DNA from: Pseudarthrobacter siccitolerans
GTDB taxonomy: Bacteria; Actinomycetota; Actinomycetes; Actinomycetales; Micrococcaceae
NCBI RefSeq assembly: GCF_001046895.1
Contig: NZ_CAQI01000028.1
Location: 1 to 64,000 of the forward strand
DNA length: 64,000 bases
Direction of reading: 5' to 3'
Positions 18,717-28,070 of this stretch are shown one piece after another. The notes beneath the pieces were generated by a model. That model did not search any database, had not been told where the DNA came from, and worked only from the letters and a program-made list of their open reading frames with translations. A program made the translations under genes and the position numbers. Every line of letters begins with the position of its first letter. Position 1 is the first letter of the stretch.

Positions 18717-20024
18717 ATGTTGCCAACCGCAACGCGGACGCCCTCCGCCGGCGCCGTCCCCGCGACCCTGGTGGCCACGGTCATCTTCCTGACGGCGGTG
18801 GCACCCCTGGCCACGGACATGTACGTTCCGGCCTTCCCCCGTGTGGCCGCGGAGTTCGGCAGCCCGGCGTCCGCGGTACAGCTGACCCTCACCACGTTCT
18901 TCGCCGCGATGGGGCTGGGACAGCTGGTGGGCGGCCCCTTCAGCGACCAGCGCGGACGGCGGCTGCCGCTGGTGGCCGGCACCGTCCTCATGGCGGTGGC
19001 ATCGGCGGCGTGCGCCCTCGCCCCGAACATCGCAGTCCTGATGATCGCCCGCTTCCTGCAGGGCTTTGGCGGCGGCTGGGCCATGGTGATCGGACGGGCC
19101 GTCATCGTGGACCTGGCCCACGGATCGCAGCTGGTCCGGGTGCTCAACATCGTGATGGGCATCGGCGGCGTGGCACCCATCATCAGCCCGCTGCTCGGAG
19201 CGGTGATCCTGCAGCTGACCGGGTGGCGGATGACCTTCTGGACACTGGCCGCCCTGGGCATCCTGATGACCCTCTGCGCCCTGTTCGTCGTCCCGGAATC
19301 GCTCCCGCCGGAAAAGCGCCACTCCGGCGGGCTGGCTGAATTCGGCCGCGCGGCCAAGGACGTGCTCTCCAACCGCCGGTTCGTCGGCTACGTGGTGGTG
19401 GCGTCGTCGGCCTTTATCGCCCTGTTCGCGTACGTGGCAACGTCCGCGTTTATCCTGCAGAACATGAACGGCCTGTCTCCGGTGATGTACTCCATCGTGT
19501 TCGCCGCGAACGCCGGCGGCATGACCATCGCCGCCCTGGTGTCAGCCAGGATGGCCGGCCGGGTGTCCACCCGGAAGGTTATCCTGGCGGGCCAGCTGAT
19601 CGCCCTCGCCGCGGGAGTGGTTATGCTGGCCGGAGCCCTGTGGTGGGCCACTCCGCTGCTGGTGGCCATGGGCAGTTTCTTTGCCCTCATGGTGGCGCAG
19701 GGCCTGATCAATACCAACGGCGGTGCCCTCGCTTCCGCCGAAGTGCCCGAGCACCCGGGCACCAGTTCCGCCGTCCTGGGGCTCGTGCAGTGGACCACCG
19801 CAGGCATCGCGGCGCCGACCGCCGGCCTCGGCGGCGGGAACACTGCCGTGCCCATGGCCCTGCTCATGGTCGGCGGGGCACTGCTGTCCCTGTTCGGGCT
19901 CCTTGTCCTGGCCCGCCCGCGTTCCAGGCCCTTCGCGCCGGGCGCCCGCACGGCGTGGCACTCGCACGAACGCGGCCAGGACCTGCGTGTCACCGACGAC
20001 CAGTACGGAGGCCGCCAAGGGTAG
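18717..20024 (+). CDS. MFS efflux transporter, Bcr/CflA-like
   Basis: A 435-residue transporter with twelve predicted membrane segments. The ATDMYVPAFP stretch at the end of the first segment, GGPFSDQRGRR in the first cytoplasmic loop and ARFLQGFGGG are hallmarks of the Bcr/CflA drug-resistance branch (DHA1). It would export a drug or metabolite by proton antiport. The C-terminal 35 residues are polar. The divergent MmyB-type regulator is its probable controller. Confidence 0.83.
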   Translation: MLPTATRTPSAGAVPATLVATVIFLTAVAPLATDMYVPAFPRVAAEFGSPASAVQLTLTTFFAAMGLGQLVGGPFSDQRGRRLPLVAGTVLMAVASAACALAPNIAVLMIARFLQGFGGGWAMVIGRAVIVDLAHGSQLVRVLNIVMGIGGVAPIISPLLGAVILQLTGWRMTFWTLAALGILMTLCALFVVPESLPPEKRHSGGLAEFGRAAKDVLSNRRFVGYVVVASSAFIALFAYVATSAFILQNMNGLSPVMYSIVFAANAGGMTIAALVSARMAGRVSTRKVILAGQLIALAAGVVMLAGALWWATPLLVAMGSFFALMVAQGLINTNGGALASAEVPEHPGTSSAVLGLVQWTTAGIAAPTAGLGGGNTAVPMALLMVGGALLSLFGLLVLARPRSRPFAPGARTAWHSHERGQDLRVTDDQYGGRQG

Positions 20025-20134
20025 GACTGCCAGACCCAGTATCAACAGGGCCACCCTGAAGCCCCCATAGGCCAGTCAGCCGGTCTTCCACCCCGCTAGC
20101 ATTCTAAAGAACCCCCAAGAACAACAGGAGAGCC

Positions 20135-21175
20135 ATGACTACCGTCAAAGCTTATGCATCCCCGTCCGCCACAGAGGACCTCATCGCCACCACCATCGAA
20201 CGCCGCGAGGTGGGCCCGCACGATGTCCTGATCGAGATCAAGTTCGCGGGCATCTGCCACTCCGATATCCACACAGTCCGCGGCGACTGGGGCCCGCAGC
20301 AGTACCCGCTGGTCCCCGGCCACGAAATCGCCGGCATCGTCACCGAAGTGGGTTCCGCCGTGACCAAGCACGCTGTGGGCGACCGCGTCGGCGTTGGCTG
20401 CATGGTCAACTCCTGCCGCGAATGCGCCAACTGCCTGAAGGGCGAGGAGCAGTACTGCCTCAACTCAATGGTGGGCACGTACGGCGCGGTGGACCGCGAC
20501 GGCACCGTCACCCAGGGCGGCTACTCCAGCCACGTTGTGGTGACCGAAGACTTCGTGGTGCGCATCCCGGAGGGACTGGACCTGGACGTCGCCGCACCGC
20601 TGCTGTGCGCCGGCATCACCACGTACTCCCCGCTGCGGCACTGGGGTGCCGGCCCCGGCAAGAAGGTTGCCGTCGTCGGCCTCGGCGGCCTGGGCCACAT
20701 GGCCGTCAAGCTCGCCCACGCCATGGGTGCGGAGGTGACGGTTCTGTCGCAGTCGCTGAAGAAGCAGGAAGACGGGCTGCGCCTGGGCGCGGACCACTAC
20801 TTCGCCACCAGTGACGAGAACACCTTCAAGGAGCTCGCGGGCACCTTCGACCTGATCATCAACACGGTCAGCGCGTCGATTGACATCAGCTCCTACCTGC
20901 AGCTGCTGGCGCTCGAAGGCGCGCTGGTGAACGTCGGCGCCCCCGCCGAGCCGCTCCCGGTCAACGCCTTCGCGCTGATCGGCGGCCGCCGGTCCTTCGC
21001 CGGTTCGATGATCGGCGGCATCCGCGAAACCCAGGAGATGCTGGACTTCTGCGCCGAGCACCACCTGGGCGCCGAGATCGAGGTCATCCCGGCCGGGAAG
21101 ATCAACGACGCCTACGAGCGCGTCCTCGCCTCGGACGTCCGCTACCGCTTCGTGATCGACACCTCCACGCTCTAA
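20135..21175 (+). CDS. NAD(P)-dependent zinc alcohol dehydrogenase, YahK/cinnamyl-alcohol type
   Basis: A 346-residue medium-chain dehydrogenase with all landmarks: catalytic zinc ligands in GICHSDIH (Cys near residue 40) and GHEIAG, a complete structural-zinc set (four Cys in [15 protein letters not shown]), and the coenzyme motif GLGGLG near residue 183. The family reduces a broad set of aldehydes with NADPH. AGGAG lies seven bases before the ATG. It appears to be a single-gene unit followed by a CGACGGCGG hairpin. Confidence 0.88.
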   Translation: MTTVKAYASPSATEDLIATTIERREVGPHDVLIEIKFAGICHSDIHTVRGDWGPQQYPLVPGHEIAGIVTEVGSAVTKHAVGDRVGVGCMVNSCRECANCLKGEEQYCLNSMVGTYGAVDRDGTVTQGGYSSHVVVTEDFVVRIPEGLDLDVAAPLLCAGITTYSPLRHWGAGPGKKVAVVGLGGLGHMAVKLAHAMGAEVTVLSQSLKKQEDGLRLGADHYFATSDENTFKELAGTFDLIINTVSASIDISSYLQLLALEGALVNVGAPAEPLPVNAFALIGGRRSFAGSMIGGIRETQEMLDFCAEHHLGAEIEVIPAGKINDAYERVLASDVRYRFVIDTSTL

Positions 21176-21189
21176 TAACAAAACGCGTT

Positions 21190-21227
21190 CGACGGCGGCC
21201 GGCTCCCAAGGGGGCGGGCCGCCGTCG
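21190..21227. terminator. CGACGGCGG-family hairpin after the alcohol dehydrogenase
   Basis: Arms CGACGGCGGCC/GGCCGCCGTCG, 11 bp perfect, with a 16-base loop, starting 15 bases after the stop. It shares its core with the hairpins at 12985, 27504 and 37755. Confidence 0.6.
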
Positions 21228-21357
21228 GGCAATATCCCGGTACAGCTTTTCTGTTATCCGCCGCAACGGTTCGGCGCCAATCAGCCTGCGCAAGGTGCGA
21301 AACCTGCCTGCGGTTCCAGAATTGGAGGACAGGTTTTACTAGCCCCGGGAGGGTGAC

Positions 21358-22095
21358 ATGCGTAGGTCCGGCGGGCTGCTTCCCGCGATGATTCTGGTTG
21401 CTGTTGTGCTGGCCGGCTGCGGCCCGCAGGCAGGGCCGCCGACGGCGACCACCCCGGCGGCGACGACCACCGCCCCCGTCACATCCGCTGCCCGCAGTCC
21501 TTCCGCCGCCTCGACCGCAACCGTGAAGCCGCCTGCAGAGGGGACAGCATGGATGACCTTTACGACGGCAGACGGGGAGCTCGCGTTTGACCTGCCGGCT
21601 GAGTGGGGCGTGCGGGACCCGGCAGGGGAACTGCCCGACGGCGGCGGGGCTTTCGCTGAAGTCACCAACGAGGCCGGCAGGCCGCTGGCCACGCTGCGGA
21701 CCAACATGGCCACGGGGTCCACCTGCCTGGACAAATACCCGTACTCGGAGTTTGAGTCGCAGGAAATGCCGGCCCTGGCCCAGGACGGCGAAGTGCCCAG
21801 GTACGTCTTTGAGACCCGTGGCGACGCCACCACTCCAGGCCCGGCCGACACCCCCGCCGCGGCGTACGGCATCACAACGGTTCCGGCTCCTACTGGGGAT
21901 TCAGCCTGCCCCATCTTCCACTTCTTCACCTGGCCACCCACCGCGGCGATGTTTGGAGCGTTTTACAACCCGGAGAACAACAGGACTCCAGGCGCAGAAT
22001 CCCTGCCGTACCTGGAACAGGCCCGGAAGTACATGGACACCACCGAGTACCAGGACATCCGGCGAATGATCACCTCGCTCCGGCCGGCCGGTTAA
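21358..22095 (+). CDS. Putative secreted lipoprotein of unknown function
   Basis: A 245-residue protein with a signal peptide whose end reads LAGC (Cys21), a clear lipobox. A Thr/Ala/Pro/Ser-rich linker of about 40 residues follows, and then a globular domain. The mature part begins with a beta-rich stretch and contains two cysteines (TCLDKYP and ACPIFHFF) that could form a disulfide outside the cell. I do not recognise the domain. A GGAG site lies before the ATG. Confidence 0.7.
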   Translation: MRRSGGLLPAMILVAVVLAGCGPQAGPPTATTPAATTTAPVTSAARSPSAASTATVKPPAEGTAWMTFTTADGELAFDLPAEWGVRDPAGELPDGGGAFAEVTNEAGRPLATLRTNMATGSTCLDKYPYSEFESQEMPALAQDGEVPRYVFETRGDATTPGPADTPAAAYGITTVPAPTGDSACPIFHFFTWPPTAAMFGAFYNPENNRTPGAESLPYLEQARKYMDTTEYQDIRRMITSLRPAG

Positions 22096-22145
22096 ACCCG
22101 ACGTTTATCCGCCATCCGAGTCCACCACCACAACGAATAACTGCC

Positions 22146-22325
22146 ATGAACTACTACACCCCGGCGGCGCAGGAACGAGCCCTGGATGCCGCATACGACG
22201 CAGTGGAGAAAGTCCTCGACGGAATGTTCGCACCGTTGAGCCGGCACGCGATGAACGCACGCTGGAACCAGGCCTGCGAAGCCATGGCCAAATACCTGGA
22301 AGCAAAGGACAGCGGCGAAGAGTAG
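22146..22325 (+). CDS. Small hypothetical protein (59 aa)
   Basis: A short frame from ATG 22146 to TAG 22325 with the codon pattern of the neighbours. The product is amphipathic and helical, with repeated Ala/Glu/Lys and two aromatic pairs. No good Shine-Dalgarno is visible, so it may be coupled to or read through from the lipoprotein gene 50 bases upstream. It faces the GNAT gene convergently. Confidence 0.45.
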   Translation: MNYYTPAAQERALDAAYDAVEKVLDGMFAPLSRHAMNARWNQACEAMAKYLEAKDSGEE

Positions 22326-22340
22326 GCGCCTGCCTCAGCC

Positions 22341-22937
22341 CTAAAGGGCCGTGGCGGCCTCGAACTTCTCCCGAGTGAGGAACACGAGCTGGGCTTCCTT
22401 CTCGGCCAGCTGTACCTTGGCGCCGGCTTCGAAGCCGAAGCCCACGAGACGCCCGATGGCCTTGCTGTTACGCGCGTCCGGCTCCGCCACCACCCGGTCC
22501 TTGGCGGGGTCGGACAGCAGGAAGCGGATGAGCCCGGAGAGCAGGGTGGCCGTGAAATTGGGCACCGGCCGTTCGGCGGGGGCGAGCAGCAGGTGCATGC
22601 CCGTATCTTCCGGCCGCGCCGGGTATACCTCGCCCACCGGGTCCTGCAGGGGCTCGTACGTTTGGAAGATGCCTGCGGGCCGATCCTCCACGAGCATCAG
22701 GTACCCGTGGTGCGTGTCCAGGCTGTCCAGGAAGCCGTAGATATCGCGCACCTCGTCCCGGCTCATTGCGCCCATGCCCCAGAATTTAGCGCGTTCCTCC
22801 CGCACCCAGCCGTGGATCAGGTCCGCGTCCGCCCCGGGTGCGATCACCACCAGCCGAAGCCTGCCCAGGCCCGGCAACTCTTCCTCGTAGACGGAATCCC
22901 TGGCGGCGAAGGGCAGTGCAGTGTCAGTGCTGGTCAT
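22341..22937 (-). CDS. GNAT N-acyltransferase, IucB/MbtK (siderophore) type
   Basis: A 198-residue acyltransferase resembling the siderophore branch of the GNAT fold. The GMHLLLAP strand and the VVAEPDARNSKAIGRLVGFGF block (the second given only in part by its ends VVAEPD and GFGF) are typical of IucB/RhbD/MbtK proteins, which acylate a hydroxylated lysine or related amine. The ATG overlaps the stop of the acylase gene by four bases, so the pair is translationally coupled behind a DtxR/IdeR-like box. A hydroxamate siderophore role is inferred; no synthetase gene lies in the window. Confidence 0.72.
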   Translation of the reverse strand: MTSTDTALPFAARDSVYEEELPGLGRLRLVVIAPGADADLIHGWVREERAKFWGMGAMSRDEVRDIYGFLDSLDTHHGYLMLVEDRPAGIFQTYEPLQDPVGEVYPARPEDTGMHLLLAPAERPVPNFTATLLSGLIRFLLSDPAKDRVVAEPDARNSKAIGRLVGFGFEAGAKVQLAEKEAQLVFLTREKFEAATAL

Positions 22938-25009
22938 GGGTTCTCCTTGGTGAGCTGGTTCCAGTCGGTAACCACGGGGATGAGTCCGCCTGCCGACCAG
23001 AGCGGCAGTTGGCTCGCGAAATGTTGGTGCTGCGGATGTCCCGAGGCGCCAAACGGGACCACCCACCGGCTCTTCGTCCGGTCCGAGAGGTCCCACACGT
23101 ACCGCGCCACGGGCCCGCGGAAGGAGCCGTCCGTCACACCGGGCAGGCTTTCGGTGGACAGGACGCAGTTGGTGTCCCCCGAAAGCGCGGTACTTGGCAG
23201 CGCAGGCGTGGAGGCCCCGGTGGAAGGGTAGTCCGCCAGCGCATGCAGCGGCAGCAGCGTGTGGCTGGTTCCCCACGTTCGACGGGGAGGTGCGGCGGCA
23301 ACCTCCTCCAGCGCCTGCCGGGCGGCCGCGCGGACATCCAGCCCGAACAGGTGGCCCTTTTGCAGGATGGTTTCGACGGCGAAACCCACCCGGGCGGTCA
23401 GGTGCAGCCAGGGTGAAAACAAGGGGGAGCGGCGATGTGCCCCCGTGAGCGGTTCCAGCGCTGGGCTGCCGGTCAGCGCGAGGACCAGCGCCGCACGCCA
23501 GGCCGAGAAAACTGCGGCATCCTTGCTGTCCGCGCGCATGTGGCCGTCCCACCCCAGCAACTGCCCACGCAACTGCCCGCCAGGTTCGGAGAGTTCACCC
23601 ACGCCCTCGAGCAGCGTCCGGAAGGCGGGCCACGAACCGAGCAGGGTGTCCATGTGGATGCCCTGCATATCGTCCGCATCCAGCCCGGAGCCGGCTTCCT
23701 CGAGCAGGCTCCGGATGCGGCGGGCGCGGTGTGCGGGAGCAAACTCGAGACTGGTTCTGTCCCCGCCGCCGGAATCCCGGTCGTTGGCATTGACGGCAAG
23801 GCTAGTGACAGTGGAGGCGGGCAGGTCCACCCAGGCGCCTGTCCACTGGTGCCCGGGGGACCAGGCAGGCACAGGCCGGACGCGGTTCTCCGGGTTCCGG
23901 ACCGGAACCTTGCCGGCCACCAGCTGGCGCACGTCCCCGCCCGAGTCGGCGGCCAGCACGCAATTGACGGGCTCAACCCAGGATTCCAGGGCGTTCTCCA
24001 CTTCGGCCGCCGAGCGGGTCCGAAGGAGCGGAAGGAGGGCCTCGAAACCCAGCGTCCCGGCAAAGCGCGACGGCGTCCGCAGGCTCAGCGCGCCGCCGTC
24101 GGGCCCGCCGGACATTACCGGGCCGCGCGCCGTTTCGATCACCTCAACCGTCTCAGGGGAGCCGCCGCGGACCAGGATCTCCTCCTGATGGTGGGCCAGC
24201 ACCGGTTCCCAGCCGTCCGGTCCCAGCGCCTGGAGGGAGCCGCCGGTTTGCCGCAGTTGCTCAGCGTAGAGGTCCTGATAATCCGCCATGGCGTTGGTGA
24301 CCGCCCACGCCGCTGTCCCGGTGTGACCGAAGTGGGGGAGCCCGGGGACGCCCGGGAAAGCCAGCCCCACGACGTCGAACTCGGGGCAGGCGAGGCGTAC
24401 CTGCTGGTACACGCCGGGAAGTTCCATCAGCCGGTGCGGGTCGCCGGCGATCAGCGGAGAACCGGAGTCCGTGAGGCTGCCGGCGGCGGCCCAGGCGTTG
24501 CTGCCGGCCCAGACCGGGGCTTCGATGCTGAAGAGTTCCACGGCTTCGGGGCCGAGGTTGGCGGCCACATGCTCCCGCCAGAGCTTGTTGGGAAACGTGC
24601 TGAAGAGGATGTGGTGGACCAGGAAGACGCCGAGCGGAGTCCACGGCTCCCACCGTTCGGGTGTGGTGCCGGTATCCCGGAACTCTGGTGCTTCCCGCCG
24701 GCCGGACTCCAGGGCCTGGTTGACGCCGTTCACGTAGGCCTTGCACCAGCGCCGGGTCTCCGCTTCGAGGTTGGCGAAGCAGCGCCGGGCGGTGTCATCG
24801 ATGCGTGCCTGGCGGGCAAACCTGTCCCAGACCAGGCCCTCGGGGCCGAATTTTTCGGCGGTCCGGCCTTCGGAGCGCCAGCGCTCCATCTCGATCTGCC
24901 ACGATCGGTCCAGGGCGGCGTTGCGTCCCTGCAGGAAAGCCAGCCCATCGGCAGAATCTGCGCGCAGGTGGGGGATGCCCCATGCATCACGGAATGTTTC
25001 AGCAGGCAC
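22934..25009 (-). CDS. Penicillin acylase family Ntn-hydrolase (PvdQ/quorum-quenching acylase type)
   Basis: A 691-residue acylase precursor. The autoprocessing site is Gly169-Ser170 in the motif GSNAW; Ser170 would become the N-terminal nucleophile of the beta chain. A conserved AGDPH follows at 188-192, and Asn residues near VTNAM and VNANDRD fit the oxyanion hole. The upstream 169 residues form the alpha chain. No signal peptide is visible, unlike periplasmic relatives. The start is a GTG at 25009. Coupling to an IucB-like acyltransferase and an iron box suggests acyl removal during siderophore handling, by analogy with PvdQ. Confidence 0.8.
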   Translation of the reverse strand: MPAETFRDAWGIPHLRADSADGLAFLQGRNAALDRSWQIEMERWRSEGRTAEKFGPEGLVWDRFARQARIDDTARRCFANLEAETRRWCKAYVNGVNQALESGRREAPEFRDTGTTPERWEPWTPLGVFLVHHILFSTFPNKLWREHVAANLGPEAVELFSIEAPVWAGSNAWAAAGSLTDSGSPLIAGDPHRLMELPGVYQQVRLACPEFDVVGLAFPGVPGLPHFGHTGTAAWAVTNAMADYQDLYAEQLRQTGGSLQALGPDGWEPVLAHHQEEILVRGGSPETVEVIETARGPVMSGGPDGGALSLRTPSRFAGTLGFEALLPLLRTRSAAEVENALESWVEPVNCVLAADSGGDVRQLVAGKVPVRNPENRVRPVPAWSPGHQWTGAWVDLPASTVTSLAVNANDRDSGGGDRTSLEFAPAHRARRIRSLLEEAGSGLDADDMQGIHMDTLLGSWPAFRTLLEGVGELSEPGGQLRGQLLGWDGHMRADSKDAAVFSAWRAALVLALTGSPALEPLTGAHRRSPLFSPWLHLTARVGFAVETILQKGHLFGLDVRAAARQALEEVAAAPPRRTWGTSHTLLPLHALADYPSTGASTPALPSTALSGDTNCVLSTESLPGVTDGSFRGPVARYVWDLSDRTKSRWVVPFGASGHPQHQHFASQLPLWSAGGLIPVVTDWNQLTKENP

Positions 25010-25053
25010 GGGCAGGGCCAGGCGGGGGAGTGGGAGGCACGGTAGTCCTTCTT

Positions 25054-25069
25054 CTTAGGGGAACCTAAG
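25054..25069 (-). promoter_or_regulatory. DtxR/IdeR-like iron box upstream of the acylase gene
   Basis: CTTAGGGGAACCTAAG is a perfect 6-4-6 inverted repeat 45 bases before the acylase start. Its inner part matches 12 of the first 14 positions of the IdeR/DtxR consensus TTAGGTTAGSCTAA. Iron-dependent repression of the operon is inferred. Confidence 0.6.
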
Positions 25070-25141
25070 TAAGCGTAGGTGGCCGGTGCTGTGCTTCCCA
25101 AACGGGGCGTGAAACATAGCGGGTGGTGCAGCTTTGCTGCG

Positions 25142-25420
25142 TTAGCCGCCGTCTGTTTCCTCTTCAATCTCCGCCAGCACGTCGGCTGCATCCCGGTTCC
25201 CCGACGCCGCCAGCCGCCGCAGCTCATCCAGGTCACCCTGTTCGCCGGCAGACTCCACCAGCTGGTCCGCCGCGTCCCGGCTGCCGGCATCAGCAAGCCG
25301 CCGCAGTACGGCCAGGTCCCCGCGCTCGGCGGCGCGTTCGACGAGTTCACCCACGGCGTCCGGATCCCCGTGCTCCGCACGCTGCCGCAGGGCCTCAAGT
25401 TCCGGGTCAGGTGTCTGCAC
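25142..25420 (-). CDS. Small helical repeat protein (92 aa)
   Basis: A very acidic, Ala/Leu/Arg/Asp-rich protein built of at least two imperfect repeats of about 37 residues (…LRRLADAGSRDAADQLVE… and …LRRLAASGNRDAADVLAE…). The pattern suggests stacked helix pairs resembling Sel1/TPR-type repeats. There is no signal peptide or membrane segment. The function is unknown, probably protein binding. It lies between the iron-box operon and the CPBP-like gene on the same strand. Confidence 0.65.
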   Translation of the reverse strand: MQTPDPELEALRQRAEHGDPDAVGELVERAAERGDLAVLRRLADAGSRDAADQLVESAGEQGDLDELRRLAASGNRDAADVLAEIEEETDGG

Positions 25421-25462
25421 GTTTCAACTATGGGCGCCGCATCAGTGCACGTCCAGACCAGA

Positions 25463-26353
25463 TCAGTACAGGAAAATGTTGATCCACTCACGGTTATGGG
25501 CGTGGATGAGCACCAGGAACAGCACGAAATCGAACAGCAGGTGCACACTCACGATGTAGGACAGCGACCGGGTGATGGTGAACAGCCTTGCCTGGAGCAG
25601 CGCGAACGGGAAGATGAAGAACGGTGCCCAGGCGTGGAAACCCAGTTCCCACAGGAACGATGTAAAGAGCACGGCCTGGAGCAGGTTGGCCTGCCAGTCC
25701 GGAAGATGCCGGCGCAGGAGCGTGAACGCGGTGCAGATAAAGAAGAGTTCGTCCCAGATGCCCAGTACGTTGGTCCCCAGGAAGAGCCGCGCAATGCCCT
25801 CCGGGTCGCTGACGGCCGGCCAGTTGTTGTAGACGCCTGTCCGGATCATGTAGACCGGCATCAGCGCGTATCCGATCACCAGGACCGCGGGCAGGTACCA
25901 CTTTTCGGCGCGGGTCCACGGCTGGCCAGTCCGCACGGGAAAGCGGATGGCATGGTCCTTTATGATGAACCGCGAAACAGCGTAGGGGATACCCACCGCC
26001 AGGATCATCGCTGTCCCCATCACGGTCATATGTTCGGTGCTGATATCGGTGGTGATGGGCACCAGGCTCATCGCGGTCAATCCGACGGCGATCAGTGCCA
26101 GGTCCATCAGCAGCCGCCGGTTGATGATCCCAGCCAGCACCAGAGCGGCAGCCAGGAGCAGGAAACCAAACAGGCGGTCCTCGCGCACAAACAGGAGAAA
26201 GCCCGACGCCGAAACGAGCGCCGCCGGGATCACGTTCAGTGACGTGCCGTGCAGCCCGGCCGTCCCCGCCTGGTGCAGCTGGTCCTGCCTGGGCGGCTGC
26301 GCCATGGACTCTTCGGTATTGCCCCGGGTGTTCCGACTTGATGCCACACTCAT
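25463..26353 (-). CDS. CPBP (CAAX protease-like) family membrane protein with degenerate motif 1
   Basis: An integral membrane protein with about eight hydrophobic segments. The C-terminal half has the layout of CPBP/Abi glutamic endopeptidases: WDELFFICTAF in place of the usual EExxxR, then FLWELGFHAWAP and SYIVSVHLLFD with the His of the later motifs. Because the EExxxR element is altered, proteolytic activity is doubtful. Start choice: ATG 26353 has AAGGA directly against it, while the GTG two codons later (26347) has better spacing. It diverges from trxB. Confidence 0.65.
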   Translation of the reverse strand: MSVASSRNTRGNTEESMAQPPRQDQLHQAGTAGLHGTSLNVIPAALVSASGFLLFVREDRLFGFLLLAAALVLAGIINRRLLMDLALIAVGLTAMSLVPITTDISTEHMTVMGTAMILAVGIPYAVSRFIIKDHAIRFPVRTGQPWTRAEKWYLPAVLVIGYALMPVYMIRTGVYNNWPAVSDPEGIARLFLGTNVLGIWDELFFICTAFTLLRRHLPDWQANLLQAVLFTSFLWELGFHAWAPFFIFPFALLQARLFTITRSLSYIVSVHLLFDFVLFLVLIHAHNREWINIFLY

Positions 26354-26454
26354 TCCTTGCCCTGCAGGTAGGTTCTGTACGAGCCGCGCTATTGAACGCG
26401 CACAATTAAACGGTATCCCGCCGTCCGTTCCCCCACGAGTCCCAGGAGAGACCA

Positions 26455-27480
26455 ATGACCGCCAGGAAGCCCGCCGTGACCATTGATACGAACAACCAGC
26501 ACCCCGCCACCGAGCAGCTGATCATCATCGGCTCCGGCCCCGCCGGCTACACCGCCGCCATCTACGCGGCCCGCGCCGGCCTGGCGCCGCTGGTCCTCGC
26601 GGGATCGGTCACCGCCGGCGGTGCCCTGATGAACACCACCGAAGTGGAAAACTTTCCAGGCTTCCCCGGCGGCATCCAGGGCCCGGAGCTGATGGACGGG
26701 CTGCAGGAGCAGGCCCAGAAGTTCGGCGCCAAGGTGGTGTTCGACGACGTCACTGAGGTTTCGCTGAAGGGTCACCTGAAGACTGTGGTTACCGGCGGCG
26801 GCGAAACGCATCGGGCGCCGGCCGTCATCCTGGCAACCGGCTCGGCGTACAAGGAACTCGGCCTGCCGGAGGAGAAGAAGTTCAGCGGCCACGGGGTGTC
26901 CTGGTGCGCCACCTGCGACGGGTTCTTCTTCCGTGAGCAGGACATCATCGTGGTGGGCGGCGGCGATTCGGCCATGGAGGAAGCGATGTTCCTGACCCGG
27001 TTCGGAAAGTCCGTCACCGTCGTCGTGCGGAAAAACGAACTGCGCGCTTCCCGCATCATGGCGCAGCGGGCCAAGGACAACCCCAAGATCACGTTCGCCT
27101 GGAACTCCGCCGTCGCCGCCATCCACGGTGACGGGAAAGTGTCCGGAGTGACACTGACGGACACGCGCTCGGGGGAGACCCGGCACCACGCTGCTACGGG
27201 GATCTTCGTGGCCATCGGCCATGTCCCACGCACGGAGTTGCTGACGGGGCAGGTGGATCTGGACGAGGACGGCTACATCAAGGTGGATTCACCCACCACC
27301 GTCACCAACATTTCCGGCGTCTTCGCCTGCGGTGACGCAGTGGACCACCGCTACCGGCAGGCGATCACCGCGGCCGGCACAGGGTGCGCCGCCGCCCTCG
27401 ACGCCGAACGCTACCTCGCCGCCCTGGACGACGCGGACAGCATCGCCACCGCCCTGGTGGAGGAACCCACCCATAGCTGA
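26455..27480 (+). CDS. trxB: Thioredoxin reductase (NADPH)
   Basis: A 341-residue flavoprotein with an FAD GSGPAG near residues 26-31, the redox-active Cys151-Ala-Thr-Cys154 and the NADPH motif GGGDSA. The [10 protein letters not shown] block closes the FAD site. It reduces thioredoxin in the cytosol. About 20 residues precede the usual start of the family, and 25 extra residues follow at the end. AGGAGAG lies before the ATG. No trxA is adjacent, so this may be a stand-alone or second copy. Confidence 0.9.
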   Translation: MTARKPAVTIDTNNQHPATEQLIIIGSGPAGYTAAIYAARAGLAPLVLAGSVTAGGALMNTTEVENFPGFPGGIQGPELMDGLQEQAQKFGAKVVFDDVTEVSLKGHLKTVVTGGGETHRAPAVILATGSAYKELGLPEEKKFSGHGVSWCATCDGFFFREQDIIVVGGGDSAMEEAMFLTRFGKSVTVVVRKNELRASRIMAQRAKDNPKITFAWNSAVAAIHGDGKVSGVTLTDTRSGETRHHAATGIFVAIGHVPRTELLTGQVDLDEDGYIKVDSPTTVTNISGVFACGDAVDHRYRQAITAAGTGCAAALDAERYLAALDDADSIATALVEEPTHS

Positions 27481-27503
27481 CGGACTATCGGGGAGGGCAG
27501 TTA

Positions 27504-27550
27504 ACTGAAGCGGACGACGGCGGTTACCTCCCGCCGTCGTCCGCTTCAGT
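27504..27550 (+). terminator. Strong terminator after trxB, 20-bp perfect stem
   Basis: Two 20-base arms from 27504-27523 and 27531-27550 (ACTGAAGCGG…GACGGCGG and its exact complement) with a 7-base loop, followed by TTTTGTT. It is the longest member of the CGACGGCGG hairpin family in the window. Confidence 0.85.
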
Positions 27551-27564
27551 TTTGTTGATGGGCG

Positions 27565-27762
27565 CTAGGCGGAGGCCAGCGCGCGGTCCTCGCCGCGGAC
27601 GCTCAAGGTGAACGTGTTGGGCCCGCTGCAGGTGACGGCGATCCGGCACGTGGTGGTGTTGTGGCGGGCCGAGAGGTCACTCACCGCGGCGTCCAGCGTG
27701 TGGTGGAGGGCGGACCGGTCCCAGATTTTGAGGGTCACGGAGTCATTGGCATCGAACGTCAT
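27565..27762 (-). CDS. Small hypothetical protein (65 aa)
   Basis: A 65-residue protein with alternating hydrophobic and polar residues and a C-terminal beta-rich part (TFTLSVRG). It has no membrane segment and I do not recognise the family. Codon use is like the neighbours. It sits just after the trxB terminator on the opposite strand and before the GAF-ANTAR region. Confidence 0.55.
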   Translation of the reverse strand: MTFDANDSVTLKIWDRSALHHTLDAAVSDLSARHNTTTCRIAVTCSGPNTFTLSVRGEDRALASA

Positions 27763-28070
27763 TATTCAACTTCCATTTCATGCGGTTGGCGGCCCGGAAT
27801 CTTCTTCGCCCGGACCGTGTCCTCGTCGGTGAGGACTGACTGCAGGTGGGAAAGCGCATTCCCTTGCTTCCATGGTGCAGGTTGCAGGAGGGATTAGCAA
27901 CCGGTGCAGGGATGATGTGACCAATCACACCAAGCCGTCGGGAGCGTCAGCCCGCCGGCGGCCGCACTGCTTTTCCATAGTGCCCAGAGCGGGCAAAGCG
28001 TCTCAACCGAAACGGTGATTATTGCAAGTGAGTCTCATCACGTCCGCGCGGCAGCCCACTTACAGGGGGC
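27763..28070. other. 308-bp intergenic region before the GAF-ANTAR cluster
   Basis: No coding frame stands out. The only structure I see is a stem GGTTGC/GCAACC at 27880-27902 with an 11-base loop. Part of this gap must hold the promoter of the small gene at 27762, but I cannot pick a convincing -35/-10 pair. Confidence 0.4.

Noticed and set aside
23435..25045. A 536-codon plus-strand frame over the acylase gene
   Set aside because: A GC-skew shadow of the penicillin acylase, which has an intact GSNAW site; the plus-strand product has no recognisable domain.
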